Below, piece by piece: positions 44,515 to 55,349 of a stretch of 64,000 bases of DNA. The notes under the pieces are model-generated. The model saw nothing but the letters and a program-made list of their open reading frames with translations. It was not told where the DNA came from and made no database searches. Source of the DNA: Eumeta japonica (lineage: Eukaryota; Arthropoda; Insecta; Lepidoptera; Psychidae); contig BGZK01001233.1 of assembly GCA_005406025.1 (NCBI GenBank), positions 122,770-186,769 of the forward strand, in the 5' to 3' direction. Each line of letters begins with the position of its first letter. Positions within the stretch are counted from its first letter, which is position 1. The translations under genes were made by a program, and so were the position numbers.

Positions 44515-46040
44515 CAATTTTGTGTCATATTTTCCCTATAAATTATTTTTTTTTTTTGGACATAGCAACCACAGTACCTATAGATATCTACTAAAACTTC
44601 GTCAGGTGACTGCTCCTATCCATCAATCAGAAGTCATTTAACCATTGATAATTACTCGTATACGTGCGGGACGGGTCGCTAGTATTAAATAAATAACGGT
44701 GATTAATATTTATTTCTTATTTTTATATTATATTAGATCTATAAACGGAAATGTCAGCAAGTGGAATGAGTGTATTTTATGCAAGCATAAAATTTCAATA
44801 CGAAAGAGAAAGTTTGTTTTCATCGTTCATCCCTCCCAAACGCTCAATGCCATATGTAAAGAAGTGGAGTTATGTCGACGCGTAACGTAATTAGTTACGG
44901 CAATAACTGGATATTGATTGCAAAACTGTGATATGTTATTGGCAAAAGTATACGTATATAACAAAAAACGATGTTTGAGCTTGTTTGGACGACAAGCATG
45001 TACGAAAAAAATCGTGCTCGAACAACGGACAGACTATGCAGTTAGAAGCAAAACCCTGTTTAACGCGAACCGGCGGGTAATATTGATTGTACAATGGGTT
45101 TGATAAGGTATCATCCACTGTTTGCCTTACCGCCGGGAGAGAAACCATGGTCTCTGACCTCTACCACCGGCCGTCGTCGAGATTAGAGTAAGGAATGCAA
45201 CGAAACAGCCTGCATTGATAACAGAAAAGGTGTATTCTTTCACCACGATAACGCCAGGCCACACACGTATTTAACCAGTCAGCAAGAATAAGAGTACTGA
45301 GCATGTCAAATTATCACTTATTTCGGTCGTATTATGTATTTGATGCATTTTTTTTCTCGAAAGTATCCGAGGTTCTATAGAACCAGGATCGTGGTACTAC
45401 CTACAAGATGTCAATAATATACACATATTGTAGATCGATCGAAATGACATATGATGTGATGGATATATTATACATGTAATTTAATGTAATAAGTTAGAAC
45501 TAAAATAAAGATTATGTATTAAATTCGTTTACAAAACCGAAAAAAACTTTCTTATCGTTATCTACCATGATCCCGATATCGGTCTCGGTTGCGATTCCTT
45601 ACCAGAAAAACCCATAGTGTTACATCGAAAACGTACGTAATATCGCTATTTTTTCTATTATGAAACATGTTTCTTACAATCTTCGTCTCGATCCCGGGCC
45701 CGAGGTTTTGTTGAACATCTCTTGAACATTGTTGTTACCGATAACCAATCGGCTTATGCCCATGGGTTACTGTATTATACGGTTACTTTGGTATAATTTA
45801 TTGGTTACTTAATTACTTATGGCTGATTCGTTTACGTTAACGCAAACGAAGCTGCGAGCAAAAGTTAGCATTTTTATAAACTATAGCTTATATGTTATTA
45901 TGATGTATAAGCTATATTAATGTAGTTTTTATCAAATGTCATTTCATTTTTAAAGTAACTATATTTTATTGTTTGTTACTGACATAGTAATGAACATTGC
46001 GAAATTTTCAATGTCTCTCCTTATTACCATTCAAAAACCA
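44515..46040. other. Intergenic stretch, no gene assigned
   Basis: Contains short AT-rich frames (44699-44890, 44918-45103 plus; 44936-45148 minus) with no motif, and a brief hexamer tract at 45565-45600 (CCCGATATCGGTCTCGGTTG) of the type seen at 5.4 and 50.2 kb. Confidence 0.4.
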
Positions 46041-46044
46041 AGCC

Positions 46045-46146
46045 CTGTGGCGGACGGACGGACAGACAGAGGATAGACAGACAAACAGCGGAGCCTTGGT
46101 AATAAGGTTCCGTTGACACACTTTGGATATGGAACTCTAAAATTGA
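46045..46146 (+). repeat. Lepidopteran repeat tail with CGGA/CAGA microsatellite
   Basis: CCTGTGGCGGACGGACGGAC and AGACAGAGG/AGACAGACAAACAG are followed by GGTAATAAGGTTCCG and GGATATGGAACTCTAA. This is the structure of the 'gacagacagacagc...ggtcccgttttaccctttgggtacggaaccctaa' tails that I know from moth genomes. No coding. Confidence 0.6.
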
Positions 46147-46592
46147 AGGATTTTCGGTTTGTATTACCATGTACGTGCGCCTAAAAGCGGATTGCGCAAC
46201 CTTCGTGCGAACTGTGTAATTCAGTCCAGGGTTTGATAAATGATGACTTTTGAAATAGTAATAATGGTTACATATTACCTGCGTTAATAAATATAAATCT
46301 GTAGTAACCTCTTATGACTAAAGTCATTAGGTTGAGCAAGACATGCTTTGGGGTGCAATTTTTAAATCATTCGACAAAATGTTGCCACATGATCTTATCC
46401 AAAGAAGATGTTTTACGAATCTATAGAGCCCCGTCTTGTACTTGGACATAACTAATTTAAAAACGCCACTAATAAGTTAGTGTTTTGACCATCATTATGG
46501 CGTATTTTAGCTTAGTTTTTTTTGTACAAGACATATAATTATTGGTAATACTAAATTTAAAAATAAAGATGGCGTCAATGAGATGATAAATG

Positions 46593-46719
46593 TTCACGGG
46601 CGAGTATGTCCGGTGGACAGAGAGAGATAGAATAATACAAGTGAAAAAGAAGATCACAGTTAATTTTTCTTTGCATTGACTGCATTTCATTCCGTCCGCC
46701 GGACATGTTCGCCCGTGAA
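46593..46719. mobile_element. 127-bp element with 26-bp terminal inverted repeats
   Basis: TTCACGGGCGAGTATGTCCG (left, continues GTGGAC) and CGGACATGTTCGCCCGTGAA (right, preceded by GTCCGC) are inverted with about three mismatches. They enclose 75 bp of AT-rich DNA with no coding. GC-rich ends on an AT-rich body point to a very small non-autonomous transposon. No clear target-site duplication was seen. Confidence 0.7.
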
Positions 46720-46739
46720 TTAGGCTTGATTGATGCATA

Positions 46740-48860
46740 TTGCAGTTTCAAAGAACATTCGAAATCACAAGTATAAAACTCAATATACTCAACAAAACAA
46801 AAAAAAATGATATATGAAAAGCTGTATTTATAAGTACTTGTGTATTTTTAAATTATAGTCTTAGCTGGAACTAAAAATAATAATTTCCATAATAATTTCT
46901 ATTATTATTTTGTTATTTAGCTATCTCTTATGGTACACTTAATTTATAATAACTTTCGGAACGAACATATTTTATTAAATAATGTTTTTGTACAAAAAAA
47001 ACTTAAAATTGAAATTTAAATATTTTCTCAATGACCTACAGAATAAAATCTATCGCTTTTGATAGATATATACAAAGTGCAGGTTAAATATGAAACATTT
47101 ACTTTTCAGCAAAGGCACTTATATTTTTTCTCAAACCATATATAGGCAAATTTAAAAACTCAATCTTTCGAAAATACTTGTAGCGTGGAGTTCTGTAGTA
47201 TGATTGTTATGTTAATATAAAAAAAAATTCAGTCTCAGAAGTATCAACGTTAAATATATCACACGTTAACACTTTTCACACCCAATATAAAGAGAAAAAT
47301 CTACAATAAAAGCAGTACTTTAAACCGAATTAAGTTAAGAAAGGACATTTGATAGTTGTCGTCGATTCTTACCGCACCTGATTTTTTATTTTCAACATTC
47401 AAGGCCCATGACTTAAAAATTAATACACAGATCTGTGACGACATTCCGCAAGTATTTTTGTACATGTATTTGCTATAATAATGTAGTGATAATTTAATAG
47501 TAAAAATAATAACGCTCATATTTTTTTTTAATCAATGATGGGTTCCTAAGTTTTTCAAAATAACTTACTTCAAAACAATATCGGTTGCACCGAGAATAGG
47601 TTGACATCATTGAATTCATTAGAATGCAATGATGTCAAACGAAGTGATGCATCAATGGGCAACGGTGAGTAATGTTCGTACATATAGTAGCACAGAAGTC
47701 CAAGTGTGACAATGCCACATTTATTTACTTGTACCTTTAAGCGCATATACTGACTGAACTGGATTACTTAAATTTAATAATGGGTGCTGAAGTGACATAT
47801 GCTTTTACGTCGTTGTATGAAGTCCGGTTAATGTAGAAAAAAAAATATAGGCTGATTCGTTGTAATTTATTAGGATCACAGATTGATATTTCTTGATGTG
47901 ATAGAACATAGACTAGACAGGATGACGAAAAGCCAAGCTGATAAATTCGTAAATTGGTAAAATTCAGTCTACAGTGATGTGTTATTAATAAAAAAATGTT
48001 ACTTATGAAAATATATATTAAAAGCTTGTTTTCTGTCAATAAAGCTTTTTGCACTTTAGCTCTTACTAACTATTACATTTATTCAAGCTCATGATAAAGT
48101 TATGAATTATTTTTCTCATGGAAATAGGCAGCGTATCATTTTCTTTCCTTTGTAATATAGTGATATCGTCTCTACTAATATAATTCTGAGCATTTCTAGT
48201 GCTTATCAAGATGCGGGAATTGTCAAACTTTTTATTCAATGTTGTTCTAACGGGACTTCTAGTAACTTTCTGCTCAAAATTTTCTCATTACAGACAACTT
48301 TTCTTAAAAAGTTTTTCACTGTAGACTTGAAAACTCGTCTCGAACCTAATTTTTTTTAAAAAATCTATTAAAAACTCGTTTGCTAGTTTTATCCTCGGTT
48401 TAGCTTTTGCAAGTTTCAATTACGTACTTATTTATAGTTGTAGTTCAATTGATATTTCAGGACTTAAACGAATATCAGTTTAAAATAAGAACTTAAGTGG
48501 CTTAGGTCATAGAAGTAATTAAGTTGCACATTGTTTGTCATAATAGTTAATTTCGCATTGTTAAAAGTTACTATAAACTTCTGATAGGAAAAGAAATTCT
48601 GACTGGAATAGCTTCTCAACTAAAATTAAAAGACTGAAGAAAAAACCAAAAATACGGTTTCATCGTATAGATAAATATTTAAAATCGCAATTTCACGTGT
48701 AATAAACAATAATGACTTAAAATAATTTTTACTTATTTTCCGTCAAGGTACACCATAATATTTTTTTTTACTTAAAAGGAACTTTTAATTTATGAAACTA
48801 GTTTGACGGACACTATAGCTGTATTTAACTCGTAATTGGTGAATTATAATGCGCGTGATT
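46740..48860. other. AT-rich intergenic stretch
   Basis: Only AT-rich frames and one small hairpin (TTGACATCATTG/CAATGATGTCAA, 47601-47638). No gene or repeat family recognised. Confidence 0.5.
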
Positions 48861-48872
48861 AAGGTTGTCTAG

Positions 48873-48994
48873 TTCCAACGAAGGGTGGAACGTTCAAGAC
48901 GGGCGAACAAAGCGGTGTTAGGCGCCGACAAGGGCTATGACGGCGGGCCCTTGACCGAGACGTCGCGGCCCGAATATGGCTCGATGTTTCTACA
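48873..48994 (+). CDS. Candidate internal exon (unplaced)
   Basis: Between an acceptor-like GGTTGTCTAG (to 48872) and a consensus donor GTAAGT (48995-49000) lie 122 nt of GC-rich DNA in an AT-rich region. The frame starting TTC CAA CGA is open throughout and reads ...RRANKAVLGADKGYDGGPLT, then ETSRPEYGSMFL, with GC-rich third positions such as GGC GCC GAC AAG GGC. It has no recognisable domain. The antisense strand also has a partial frame. Neighbouring exons were not found. Confidence 0.3.
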
Positions 48995-49000
48995 GTAAGT

Positions 49001-50085
49001 ACCTCAATAAAGGTACGTGTACACTACGAGATATCCCAGCAATCAAAATTACGAGTAATGCCCAGATAATATCGTATAGTAATCGTTTAAAAGTAATTTT
49101 ATATCTATATTTGAAAGATATTAGCTATTAATAAATCTTAAATTAGAAAATATGTTACAGCTATCGTACAATCGTGTGCATCAAATTACATTTAAAAACT
49201 CAACGATTACTAAAGAATGACAATTTCGATGTCTTATTTCTGGCAACAGAGAAAGGATTTCAAAGCTACCGTAAATTAATATTATCTGGTAAACTTCCTT
49301 AAAAGGTTGACCGCTTGGGGGAGCGATTATTTCTTAAAGGATTAAAAATAATAGTATAATTCTTTATTATTTTTCTTTTGAGATTTATTTTATTTTATTT
49401 ATTTTATGTGGATATGTATTTCGTGTCCCGCCCGAATTCATTAACTTTAGATCATACACGGCGCTGGTGAAAAGCGTTGTTCTAGATCTAGTCAGACAGA
49501 CCTAGGCAATTTGTTTAAGGCGACATCCTGAGAGCGAAAATGCTCACCTTTATATGCAAATTGCATAGGGCGATGGACATTAGAGTGGTCCGAGTTTATC
49601 ATATGAACAGCACGCGTTCTGACTGGATCGCCACTTTGGCATTTTGAGTCGAGAATCCTCACGTTCTTGTACGTGCTCTGGGAAGCACTGTAACCGAGAC
49701 AGCGATCGACACTGTCTTGTCTTCAAATTTAAATCAATAATAAATCGAGGCCAAACGGCCAAATATTCAGATTGTGGAATGGAAGAAGAGACCGGCGCAA
49801 TCCAGCACCGGTCTGCATCGCCGTCCGGCACTGGAGCAGTGGATGGACAAGTGACTCACCTCTCTGATAATTTGGCTTATCCTGAGGCTATCTCGGGAAA
49901 CACTTGTGTCGAATTGGAGAGATCTATGGGACGAATGTCTCTACTGCTATTGCTGTCGTTCTTTTTATTGCTATGGTTAAGTTCGTATCTTGTGATAAGA
50001 CAAATTTCAGTCGACACGTAATTAAATCCATTGATTTTAATGTTAGGTTCTGTATTCGTGGGTACATTACATGCATTAACAAACT
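49001..50085. other. Intergenic stretch with an unassigned moderately GC-rich block
   Basis: From about 49430 to 49930 composition is closer to balanced. A plus frame (49644-50021) begins at TTG, not ATG. It ends in a leucine-rich run (MSLLLLLSFFLLLWLSSYL) but has no acceptable start or splice signals, and the minus frame 49580-49831 overlaps it. It may be repeat debris. I do not call a gene. Confidence 0.35.
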
Positions 50086-50087
50086 TT

Positions 50088-50430
50088 TACCCGCGGTTCC
50101 GCCCGCGTATATAAAAAATAAATTCCTTCATCGTTCATATCGATCGATCATGTTGATAAATGTGATCTTGTTCTCGGTCCCGCTCTCGGTTCCGATCGCG
50201 ATACCGATTTCAGTCCAATCCTCGATACAATTTCTATCCAATTATCAAAGAGGAACGCACACTTCTATGTAAGTACTGCCGTCCATCCATCCAATTATTC
50301 GAGAGGAATTGGAACTGGAGGAATCCAGGGTACTGGATTAAATGATTTTATTATGAATCGATCTCGTTTTCGATTTCGATTTCGGTCCTACTTGCAATTT
50401 CAATCCCGGGCGTTTATTAATTTTGATTCC
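50088..50430 (+). repeat. GC-module plus hexamer-tract repeat, copy
   Basis: CCCGCGGTTCCGCCCGCGTA is followed by AAATTCCTTCATCG, ATCGATCGATCATG and then GGTCCCGCTCTCGGTTCCGA, with further CGATTTCGAT-type hexamers to about 50430. Same order and strand as 32455-32860. Confidence 0.65.
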
Positions 50431-50439
50431 TCCTTGGAT

Positions 50440-52070
50440 AGGAGGAATCAAATCCTTAGCGATAACAAATAGGTGTAAAAAAAATACAATGAAAAATAGG
50501 TATAAAAATTAACATAATTATGTTTTATGTTCACGTGAATGAAGCCAAAGGCAACAGCTAATGTTTACTAAAGCTTTTCTAGATAACGTATTTTCATACC
50601 GAAGAAAGTATTTTGTTAATCGGATCTCGTTGTTCTCGTGTTATAATCCCACAAACGGACAGACGGATAGAGAGGTGTTGTGTTTTATGATGTGTAAGGA
50701 TTCTTCATATAAGGCGATATGTCCTTTTTTCCTTCGAAGGCTAAACGACCTACTACGTCGTTACATCCGAATGTAAACAAAGCTGGAATGTAATGTAATT
50801 ATGTACTAACACGTAAAGTGTTCACTTCATGTATAAAGTAGATACCTACCAAAAGCAAACAAAATATATCAAAGAAATACTTTTCGCTTGCCTAAAATTC
50901 TGAAACTCGATAAAGGCGTACGAAATGTAAGTAAACGAAAAACAAAATAATATCAGAGGGCAGTTAATCCCGAAATGTTCGTCCTTTGCTATTAGGGGAA
51001 AATAAGTATGAAGGACTTACCCTTTTTCGTAGAGATTCCTCGAATTCGATATATGTTAATGTGATAAGGACAGGAGATAGAAAATCTCATCAAGTGGATA
51101 TTTATTCAATAACGAAGTACTTTTAATAGACACAAAGTCTGTAAATTTGACAAATATGTGGCGAGTTCAATCGAAATTAGTTAATTGAGCAAAATTAAAA
51201 TTTTCTGTTTAAATATTTATTCGAAAAATCTATTTCTCACCCCTTCTCTGTTAAGTGCAGAAATATCTCGTGTATTACAGGTTTTATGCTTTTTAATTTT
51301 CGATTTGGCGGAAAGTGTCGGCACATAATGGCAAGAGGTAGGATTTGAAAACGTAAAAGAAAAAGTTAAAATTTTTCATAGGATAAGAAGACGCGTAAAA
51401 AAACCTTTTACTTGAATATCAAAATAAACCGTGACGACATGTTAGTTACACGAAAGGTTAAATACCACGAATGGATTAGGTTGACATTTTAAATACATAC
51501 ATTAGTATATCACTGTTTAATGCAACAGAAAAAAACTTATTTGATCAGAAAACGTGGATTTGGAATATTTCTTAGTAGTAAAATATTTTGAAATATGTCC
51601 CTGACAAAAAATAAAAAAAATAGTTACCGAAAATATGGGCATTTTTCGATTCCATATTCAAAACGACCCATTGTTAAAATGAAACGGCAAATATTCGGAA
51701 GGCTATATTAAGAACATATTGACTTGACAGGTTTTTTCCAAGGTGAAACAGCTAATTTGTATAAAAATCAATGTAGTAGGCATAAGCTATCTGATACTTA
51801 ATATATTCTATTTGAAAAACCATCGCATTAAAATCAATACTCACGATCACTTAGCGAATTACAAAATCTAACTCCGAAATGACGGATATTTGTCTTCCTC
51901 ATTTGGTCACATATCAGAAATTTTATCTCGCACCGCAAACATTTGTACACTAGGAACTTTAAGTAAAAATAAATTTCGTTTACCAAAGAAACATCAATAA
52001 ATACATTCACTTTATGAAATTTTTCGTCGAAGTTCGTTACACTTTCGTTTGAAAACACGTACCTTAAAGA
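50440..52070. other. AT-rich intergenic stretch, nothing recognised
   Basis: Frames 50561-50776 plus and 51834-52058 minus are AT-rich and motif-free. No repeat family recognised. Confidence 0.45.
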
Positions 52071-52089
52071 AAAAAAATAACAAGAAAAA

Positions 52090-52215
52090 ATTCAGAGATA
52101 AGCCAAGTTTGTCGGCTGCGCGCGCGCGTGCGTGCCGGCAGTGACTTAGTGAAGATTTGTGAGGCAATGCGGTGACGTCACGAGGCCGTCCGGCCGCTTT
52201 GACAGCTACTAGAAT
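52090..52215. promoter_or_regulatory. GC-rich segment with a CRE (TGACGTCA)
   Basis: About 125 bp with a (CG)n-like run (GCTGCGCGCGCGCGTGCGTG) and a perfect CREB/ATF octamer at 52173-52180 followed by CGGCCGTCCGGCCG-like DNA. It could be a promoter. The overlapping minus frame (52012-52245) shows no domain. Confidence 0.25.
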
Positions 52216-52219
52216 GGGC

Positions 52220-55035
52220 GAATTAAACGTTTGCTCAAGGTCCATTGATATTAACGCTAAAACAAATATGTTTAATGTTTATTCGGAGAAAATAACATAT
52301 CGTAAGGTTTTTCATCTATTTTCGTATTTGTAAAGTTCGGGAAATCGTGAAACGACGAGGAATAGGAAACCGAAAATAACGAATAAATAAGATAACGAAT
52401 CGACAAATAGTATTATTATACTTCCACAAAAATGCTACGAATGCGAAAGCGAGATTGTTCGATTGCGTCATTTTCACGTTTCAACTTTAACATCCAATTG
52501 GAATGAAGCTAGGCGCTAATTAATATAGTTTTTACCTCCGCAAAAACATAAAGCATGGCACTAATTCCAGACAAAAGAGGGCGCAATCAGCAACACGACC
52601 GAGTTCGGGAACAGGATTGAAAATAAGATCGCAAGCGAGGCCGGGGGGTTGTATACGTATGCTATTCGCCCTCGGATTCGTCGACACGGGCGAATCCGCG
52701 ACAAAAAGCTAGTTTTTTTAATTTTAAGAATTCTACATAAAATTTTATAAATTTCACATGGTAAAGAGGCAATACGAAAAATTAAATAGATTGTGCATTA
52801 GGTTACATTGTGTGAAGCCAGATAAAACTGAATCGCTTTGTGTGATTTTATGTGTGACATCAAACGTGTCAAATGTGAGATATGGACCTGCCATCGCTAA
52901 ACTGCTTCAAGGATGAATCGCTTCTTTTATATGGAAGTTGATTTTCATAAAATCCCTCTAAATACATCTTCACGTTCATACAAATCCCCTTAGCCAAATG
53001 CCAAATAATAAATTGAAGTTGCAGACAATTGAAATATCTGCAAAAAAATAACACTTAATTGTTAAATGTAGCTGGTTTTGTGTGTAACAGTTGCGTGCGT
53101 GCAGTAATATCTGAAATATTGTATTCTTAGAGCAGACGTTAGTTGGCACAAATTACTCCTTCTTGCCAACTAATACAATTAATAATTATGCGTTCACTTG
53201 AACTTTACGGGCCATTAAACTACAACGTTTTGATAAGGTGTTGTGTCAGATATTAGGTACGTTTTACACTAACAAACAATCAGTCAATGGCAACAGTATA
53301 GACTAGGATCGATATTGTGATTGAAAATGAGATCGCTATATTAAAAAAAAAAAAGAAATGATTAATATCTTGTGCGACATTATCGGAGTCCGTGGTACTA
53401 AATTAAGCACTAACACACTCCTCATTGTCCTTATGAAAATGTCCTCTTTCGTACATGGATATAAATCTAGTCAATAAATAAATATTACAATTTTATTTTA
53501 ATTGGTTAACAATTAATATTATGAAAATATAATTGTAGCAACACACAAATAAAAATGTTGTTGAAAGTTATACATAAACAACAATCTTTTGACAAATTCA
53601 TACTCCATGTTTACTGTTGCAAAATGCATTTTTTAAGGCGTTGCAACACAAATTTTGATTTGCTTGAGTTAACATTGAGTTTGGTTGGTTTGGTTTGCTT
53701 TTGAAAAATTGTGGTTTTTTTTTATTTGAAATGATGTAATAAATAAAATATTAAGCTTCCTACTACAATTGTTTATCTTGCAATTGAAGTAGTGTATAGC
53801 CGTGTGTATTTTTGTTTAATTAAACTGAAATTATAAATGTTAACTTTGTATGTTTTTTACTCAATCACCAAAAACACTCAACATCTTTTGATGAAACCGT
53901 ACAGTAATATAATCACATATTAGAAGAAGACATGCATAATAATTTTTAAAGATGTACTCTGGCTTTTACTCGCGGCTTCGTACTTGTGAACGTAAACGAA
54001 TTCTTCACTTATGCGTATTGGTTACGATAACAACAACCTTTGAAGAAGGGTCAAGTTCAACATCGGTCCGGTATCGCAATCGCAAGCAGCTCTGGGATTG
54101 GAATCAAGAACGTGTGAGATCGCTTAATAATAAATACCGAATCAGAGGCACCGGATGTGGCAACAGGGATTTAGGTCAAGAGCGGAATCGCAATCGACAG
54201 CGAGACTGAAATCGGGAAACGACCGACAGCGTTATCGGTGGACATAAAGATGAGAGAACTCATTCTTTGTGTGATAGTCTAGTACTGTATTGTAGAGCGT
54301 AGCTCTGGCGAATATCCCTCAGGACCTTCGAAAATGTCCAGGACTTCAATTGTTCATATAAAAGATAAGGAGAAGACCAGTGTGTTAATCGATCGGTTCT
54401 TATACTCTTTATAACATTACTTATAACAATCCACTTTCTATCACTGTAGAGGCTTTTGCACTTGGGCGTCAGCCCTCGTCTACTTTTTCCTTCCTCACAC
54501 TCTCTACTCCTTATTCTCTTGTTATTTGCAAGCCCGGATTGTAATATTCGACAATCAAATTTCAACTACAACGGGAACCCGCATTCGCGAGACGAAGCAC
54601 GGAGGCCGGATGCCTCACATACTACCCATACCTAGCTCAGCTACTTCAATATATTTCTAACAAAGGTACCCCGTATTTATATGCTTTATTCCTGTTTTTA
54701 TCACCCTACTGCCGAGTCCACACCCCATAATCTTTTCATTTAAGACTGAGGCACTTGAAGATCAGCACCTTGTATATTGGCCCAGTAGACGTGGGGCATT
54801 GCTAGCGACATTTGTCAATAATGCAAGGGAAATGTCCAGGACTGAAGATTCAGCATTCCCTCTGAAACACAAAACGAGTAAATTGATTTAACTTGAGATG
54901 GAAAAGTTATTGGTCACTTCGTCCCTGATCAGATTCGAATCTGGTATCTCATGTTGCGAATACAAACGTGCTGACATGGTCATCGCCATTTAGAATTTTT
55001 TACTTTTTAATTAAGCATAAATATTCTTTATTTTA
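52220..55035. other. Intergenic stretch with hexamer-repeat debris
   Basis: Purine-type hexamer tracts lie at about 52590-52650 and 54060-54225 (GCAATCGCAAGCAGC, GGGATTGGAATCAAG, GCGGAATCGCAATCGACAGC); the latter follows an ACTCGCGGCTTCG module at 53968. The minus frame 54260-54565 has no recognised domain. No gene. Confidence 0.45.
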
Positions 55036-55039
55036 GCTT

Positions 55040-55345
55040 TTTCGAAGAAAAAATGAGTAGATATCACGCCGCCCACGACTTGATAGAAATCACCAATACG
55101 TTGCCTGTCTCTTGGGTAAGAATGGAATATGGAGAAAGGAATGGGCTGATAGATAAAAGTGTAAAAATGAAGGGGAAGTGAGACGATAGACGGAGTATTT
55201 CGCCACTGGAACTCTACCTTACTGGACGAAACCCAACAGCGGAAGCAGCTACTTCACAGCTATATTCTATGAGAGTGTGGTGTCTCACCGGTTGGCCCAG
55301 CTTATTTTCGTACCACAGCATGTTTCTATTACAGTTCGATTCCAA
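55040..55345 (+). repeat. Dispersed repeat family R3, copy 3
   Basis: GAGTAGATATCACGCCGCCC, AATCACCAATACGTTGCCTG, TCTTGGGTAAGAATGGAATA, GGAATGGGCTGATAGATAAA, CACTGGAACTCTACCTTACT, CTATGAGAGTGTGGTGTCTC and ACCGGTTGGCCCAGCTTATT. Aligns in order with copies at 39585 and 44160, same strand. Confidence 0.65.
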
Positions 55346-55349
55346 TGGC

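Noticed and set aside
49644..50021. 125-residue plus frame ending in a leucine-rich run
   Set aside because: Begins at TTG, no splice signals, overlapped by an antisense frame and followed by a repeat; not supported as a gene.
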